Positions 5,572-7,758 of a stretch of DNA of 7,758 nucleotides are shown one piece after another; the first letter of the stretch is position 1; the number at the start of each line of letters is the position of its first letter. Position numbers and translations under genes: made by a program. Origin of the DNA: Candidatus Nitrosopolaris nunavutensis (GTDB lineage: Archaea > Thermoproteota > Nitrososphaeria > Nitrososphaerales > Nitrososphaeraceae); assembly GCA_002501855.1 (NCBI GenBank), contig DAOM01000190.1:1-7758 (forward strand), in the 5' to 3' direction. The notes beneath the pieces are model-generated. The model ran no database searches. It saw only the letters and a program-made list of their open reading frames with translations, and was not told where the DNA came from.

Positions 5572-5880
5572 TTATTCGCTAGAGTTAGACGAAGCAACTT
5601 CGGTTGAGTAAGTTTTCCCAGTAGGAATTGTATTACAATCTAGTCCATTGTCACTGATCTGTTGCTTTTTTCTATCGTGTTTAGAGCCTAACTGCCCGTA
5701 ATCGTCTGCAACTCCCGCAAAAACATATCTTATGCCTTTTCTTGTTAATTCGGAACTCAACATATTATTCATTTGTTCTACATCTTTCTTCACCTTCTCC
5801 TCAGAGAATTTGTTCGTTCTAGCAACAACGTATTGAAAAACATCTTCCTGATAGCAGTGGATTTCATAAAGCTGAGCCAT
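5572..5880 (-). CDS. Conserved-looking hypothetical protein, 102 residues
   Basis: I do not recognise a family. The product is soluble, with no signal or membrane segment. Residues 1-65 look folded: a strand-like start (QLYEIHCYQEDVFQYVVAR), a charged helix (FSEEKVKKDVEQMNNMLSSEL, 25-45), and a strand IRYVFAGVADDYGQLG (50-65). Residues 66-102 are polar and Ser/Thr/Asn-rich, probably disordered. Composition is like that of a real gene, and terminator tracts sit exactly at its end. IRYVFAGVADDYG recalls IRFVGVADEHG in the DUF6659-like protein at 3010-3414, so a distant relation is possible. The ATG at 5880 lacks a good TATA box at the leaderless distance; AATATTTAA at 5883-5891 is too close. 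Met37 or Met40 are alternatives but would remove the folded N-terminus. Confidence 0.6.
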   Translation of the reverse strand: MAQLYEIHCYQEDVFQYVVARTNKFSEEKVKKDVEQMNNMLSSELTRKGIRYVFAGVADDYGQLGSKHDRKKQQISDNGLDCNTIPTGKTYSTEVASSNSSE

Positions 5881-5915
5881 CGTTAAATATTCAAACTATC
5901 TTGTGAAAAGAGTTG

Positions 5916-6107
5916 TTAGGTTAAGAAAGATTTCCAATTGAATGAACAAAATAACGCCTCATTCATCTTGATATTTGAGGGGTGAGGTAAGCATAAGTCA
6001 CGTTGAGGAGTGAAGAACTGCGGACTCTTTGGGTTAAGACACACGCCATACTCCCGAAAATCGTTATGCTGGCAACTGTAGACTCTTCTAATATCACCCG
6101 CATTCAC
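5916..6107 (-). CDS. Possible small Cys-containing protein, 63 residues
   Basis: This is a weak candidate. The frame begins with GTG at 6107, and the minus strand carries TCATTATA at 6131-6138, centred about 27 bases upstream, exactly where a leaderless mRNA would need it. The product has four cysteines (12, 23, 39, 53) with nearby histidines in a C-x-H ... C ... C-x2-H order that could bind metal, but no known zinc-finger pattern fits. No homologous family is recognised. It lies upstream of, and on the same strand as, the 102-residue gene (35-base gap), so co-transcription is conceivable. Confidence 0.22.
   Translation of the reverse strand: MNAGDIRRVYSCQHNDFREYGVCLNPKSPQFFTPQRDLCLPHPSNIKMNEALFCSFNWKSFLT
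5939..5965. repeat. Inverted repeat TGAATGA / TCATTCA
   Basis: TGAATGA at 5939-5945 is perfectly mirrored by TCATTCA at 5959-5965, centres 20 bases apart. It lies 59 bases upstream of the 102-residue gene. It could be an operator or a chance match. Confidence 0.25.
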
Positions 6108-6246
6108 GACAAATTTGTTGTATCGTTAGGTATAATGACCGGTATCAGTTCAAGGAGTAACTGCTGGAGACTCGCGATTACCTGTCCGTTCTGGAACGCA
6201 AACAACAGGAAGTAGAATAACAGATGCTATCAATCTTGATGTTACG

Positions 6247-7110
6247 TTAGCGATGCACCTTGATTGATGCAATACACTCTGAGATAATTCTAGCGGCCAG
6301 ATTTGCCGTAGTATGGTTAAAATCAAAATCCGGAGAAAGCTCGACTATATCTAGTCCAATTACGCCGCTGTCTATTGCACGCTTTACGAGATATATGAGA
6401 TCGATACTCGATAGGCCGCCCGCTGACGGTAAAGAGACTCCTGGAGCAAAAGCCGGGTCAATGCAATCGAGATCAATAGATACGTATTTTTTAAACCCTG
6501 TCGCTTTTGCAACCACTTTATCTGCAATTTTCAAAACGCCCAATTCGACGAAATCCAGTGGAGAGACGATCTCTAATCCAGCATTCTGCGCATTCTCCAA
6601 TTCCTCTGGCTCTGCGGCCCTCGTTCCGATTAGCATACTTTTTTTATATTCTATATACGCAGCAGAATCCGTAAGTACTGAACCATAATAGTTTTTCATT
6701 GAGGAAACGAAGTCAGGATGTGCGTCAAAATAAAGCAGACCGATTTTACCCAACACGCCCCCTATCGCGCGTAACGCTATAGTTGTTATAGAATGATCTC
6801 CGCCAATGATAATCGGTATCTTCTTCGCTGAAACTATGTCAGCTATCATCTGGGGAAGCTGTTCCCTAGTGACGTTACCTGCATCGAGGATCCGCTTATC
6901 GTCGAGACTACCACGCATGGGTGATACTGGGATAGTTTTTTCTTCCCTTTCAAAAAACTCCGAGTCATTGGATGCCGAGCGAATGATATCCGGTGCTCTA
7001 TTCGTTCCTTTCCGCTTCGCTAGCGACTTTGACTCGTCCGGCACACCAATCAGGATTATATCTGCCTCGGAAAAGGAACTGTCTCTGATAGAACGATAAA
7101 AACGAACCAT
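6247..7110 (-). CDS. speB: Agmatinase/arginase-family ureohydrolase
   Basis: This binuclear manganese hydrolase would split a guanidino compound, probably agmatine to putrescine and urea, in the cytoplasm. With the start used here it has 287 residues. Metal ligands are all present: GGDHS at 103-107 (His106), FDAHPD at 128-133 (Asp129, His131, Asp133) and SIDLDCIDPAFAPG at 211-224 (Asp213, Asp215); the substrate-side Glu257 lies in DIVELSP. Two departures are seen: the histidine of the SHG/DHG loop that follows FDAHxD is replaced (TDSAAY at 147-152, Ser149), and the loop after the DPAFAPG motif reads VSLPSAGG instead of the usual TGTPEPGG. The true substrate is therefore uncertain. The frame is open to an ATG at 7176, but a strong TATATATA at 7148-7155 lies inside that extension and predicts transcription from about 7125. 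ATG 7110 then has a leader of about 15 bases containing GAAAGG, and its MVRFYRS start looks like family members. Confidence 0.88.
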   Translation of the reverse strand: MVRFYRSIRDSSFSEADIILIGVPDESKSLAKRKGTNRAPDIIRSASNDSEFFEREEKTIPVSPMRGSLDDKRILDAGNVTREQLPQMIADIVSAKKIPIIIGGDHSITTIALRAIGGVLGKIGLLYFDAHPDFVSSMKNYYGSVLTDSAAYIEYKKSMLIGTRAAEPEELENAQNAGLEIVSPLDFVELGVLKIADKVVAKATGFKKYVSIDLDCIDPAFAPGVSLPSAGGLSSIDLIYLVKRAIDSGVIGLDIVELSPDFDFNHTTANLAARIISECIASIKVHR

Positions 7111-7147
7111 GGCCTTTCGATTAATCTGTATTCGAATTCTTTCCCTG

Positions 7148-7155
7148 TATATATA
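7148..7155 (-). promoter_or_regulatory. TATA box of the ureohydrolase gene
   Basis: A perfect TATATATA is centred about 42 bases upstream of ATG 7110, predicting transcription near 7125. It lies within the open frame that extends to ATG 7176, which argues that those 22 extra codons are not translated. A weaker TAAAGATA at 7193-7200 is only about 20 bases from ATG 7176, too close for a normal start. Confidence 0.6.
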
Positions 7156-7176
7156 CGCATTATACTGCTTTGTCAT

Positions 7177-7532
7177 ATACTAGCGTCCTCATATCTTTAC
7201 GCAAGTCAAGATCAAGATCACGTGAATGTCAACCTTGGATTAATGCAATGAGTGCTGTGTCATCTGAGGAAATCTTTTCTTGCCAACTAATAAGGAGTGT
7301 TGTATATTCTAGATAATAGATAATCATTCTCATTACCAGATTAATGAAACAATCAATACAAGGGTGTTTTTCCTCATAATTTCATCAGTCCGTGTCTGAC
7401 GGGTCTATATTAAGAATAAGTTAAATACGAAACCTTGAGCCCAATCTACGTTTAGTTCCAGGGATTGCCTTGGTTACAGGTCCCAGTAATACGGTCATCC
7501 TCCTAATTTAGTGAGGCGGCTCTTGGGAAAAT
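7177..7532. other. Intergenic region upstream of the small membrane protein
   Basis: In these 356 bases I see no gene. Contents are a short tandem (TCAAGATCAAGATCA at 7206-7220), a doubled AGATAAT at about 7311-7324, and a weak CATTA/TAATG stem at about 7331-7346. A 22-codon frame near 7248 has no promoter at the right distance. The GC-richer part at 7440-7500 lacks a T-arm or acceptor stem, so it is not a tRNA. Confidence 0.5.
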
Positions 7533-7540
7533 CTAATATA
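7533..7540 (+). promoter_or_regulatory. TATA-like box of the small membrane protein gene
   Basis: CTAATATA, preceded by a purine-rich GGGAAAA that could serve as the TFB-recognition element, is centred 26 bases before the ATG at 7563. The predicted mRNA begins at the start codon. Confidence 0.5.
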
Positions 7541-7550
7541 CTAAGAGTCT

Positions 7551-7569
7551 ATACCATATTGCATGGTAT
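7551..7569. promoter_or_regulatory. 19-bp perfect inverted repeat over the start codon
   Basis: ATACCAT-ATTGC-ATGGTAT is a perfect 7-5-7 inverted repeat whose right half is the first codons of the small membrane protein gene. It covers the predicted transcription start, where a bound repressor would block initiation. It has the same 7-5-7 geometry as the repeat upstream of dodecin but a different sequence. Confidence 0.4.
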
Positions 7570-7700
7570 TTGACGCGCTACTTCAGCAGATCGTCCCGGC
7601 AACCTGGGAGAGCTTTGGGGTGTGGATCCCGTTGACATTTGGTCTGAGCGTAGGATTAGCATACGTAATTGTATCAGCCATAAGGTCTCATAAGAAATAG
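7563..7700 (+). CDS. Small single-span membrane protein, 45 residues
   Basis: This frame is short but looks genuine. Residues 1-18 (MVFDALLQQIVPATWESF) can form an amphipathic helix, residues 19-40 (GVWIPLTFGLSVGLAYVIVSAI) are one hydrophobic membrane span, and the end RSHKK is basic and would stay inside the cell by the positive-inside rule. A TATA-like box exactly 26 bases before the ATG and a strong T-tract 15 bases after the stop frame it as a complete leaderless unit. An in-frame TAA lies seven codons upstream of the ATG, so no longer version exists. I do not recognise the family. Proteins of this size and topology are often accessory subunits of respiratory or other membrane complexes, but that is only an analogy here. 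Confidence 0.68.
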   Translation: MVFDALLQQIVPATWESFGVWIPLTFGLSVGLAYVIVSAIRSHKK

Positions 7701-7714
7701 ACCTCAAGCCCATA

Positions 7715-7734
7715 CTTTTCTTTTCCTTTTTTTC
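7715..7734 (+). terminator. T-rich terminator after the small membrane protein gene
   Basis: Three successive T-runs (TTTT, TTTT and T7) within 20 bases begin about 15 bases after the stop codon at 7700. There is no clear hairpin, as is usual for archaeal terminators. The last 24 bases of the window hold nothing recognisable. Confidence 0.6.
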
Positions 7735-7758
7735 TATAGCTGAATATTATATGTCTAA

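Larger units (their letters stand above)
5881..6246. other. Region between the 102-residue gene and the ureohydrolase
   Basis: Apart from the weak 63-residue candidate at 5916-6107 and the inverted repeat at 5939-5965, I see no gene in these 366 bases. A 70-codon plus-strand frame beginning with TTG at 6003 overlaps the candidate, has no family resemblance and no TATA box at the right distance. No strong minus-strand T-tract follows the ureohydrolase stop codon. Confidence 0.5.

Noticed and set aside
6003..6215. 70-codon plus-strand frame starting at TTG 6003.
   Set aside because: No domain, no TATA box at the right distance, and it overlaps another weak candidate on the opposite strand.
7440..7500. 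GC-richer patch with GGGA/TCCC complementarity that could suggest a tRNA.
   Set aside because: No T-arm consensus, acceptor stem or anticodon arm could be assembled on either strand.

Overview
The window looks like chromosomal DNA from an archaeon, most likely a member of the Nitrososphaeria (Thaumarchaeota), the ammonia-oxidising archaea. The main evidence is an archaeal translation initiation factor aIF1A, a small protein resembling the DUF6659 family that I know from this group, a KaiC/RecA-like ATPase fused to a cyclase-like domain, and archaeal promoter architecture. Several start codons lie about 26 bases downstream of a TATA box with almost no leader. Base composition is AT-rich (about 40% GC judged by eye) and only about 58% of the window is coding, which fits the looser genomes of soil Nitrososphaerales. 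The lineage call is an inference. No rRNA, tRNA, CRISPR array or intact mobile element was found. The first 19 bases are not genomic: they match the Tn5/Nextera mosaic end exactly, so the window begins at a contig edge carrying adapter.

Layout from left to right. Positions 231-1676 (minus) encode a RecA/KaiC-like ATPase joined through a small Cys/His segment to a class III cyclase-like domain. An 820-base gap follows, with a possible promoter-to-terminator small-RNA unit near 1875-2050. aIF1A lies at 2497-2787 (plus), with a puzzling start, and is followed by a nested stem-loop. It converges with a DUF6659-like gene at 3010-3414 (minus). After a 570-base gap comes a two-domain rhodanese-type sulfurtransferase at 3985-4800 (minus). 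A dodecin gene at 5246-5452 (plus) converges on a 102-residue unknown gene at 5572-5880 (minus), with T-tracts for both strands between them. A ureohydrolase of the agmatinase family lies at 6247-7110 (minus); I place its start 66 bases inside the longest frame because a strong TATA box lies in the extension. A 45-residue single-span membrane protein at 7563-7700 (plus) closes the window.

The genes do not form an operon. Nearly every one has its own promoter, and the functions are housekeeping or stress/metabolic: initiation of translation, flavin buffering by dodecin, sulfur transfer, and urea-releasing amine metabolism. In an ammonia oxidiser the last of these could feed ureolysis. The more unusual material is the degenerate catalytic residues of the ATPase-cyclase fusion, the absent histidine in the ureohydrolase, the aIF1A start, and several short perfect inverted repeats next to promoters. 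I see no convincing large undescribed system; the ATPase-cyclase fusion is the most promising candidate.
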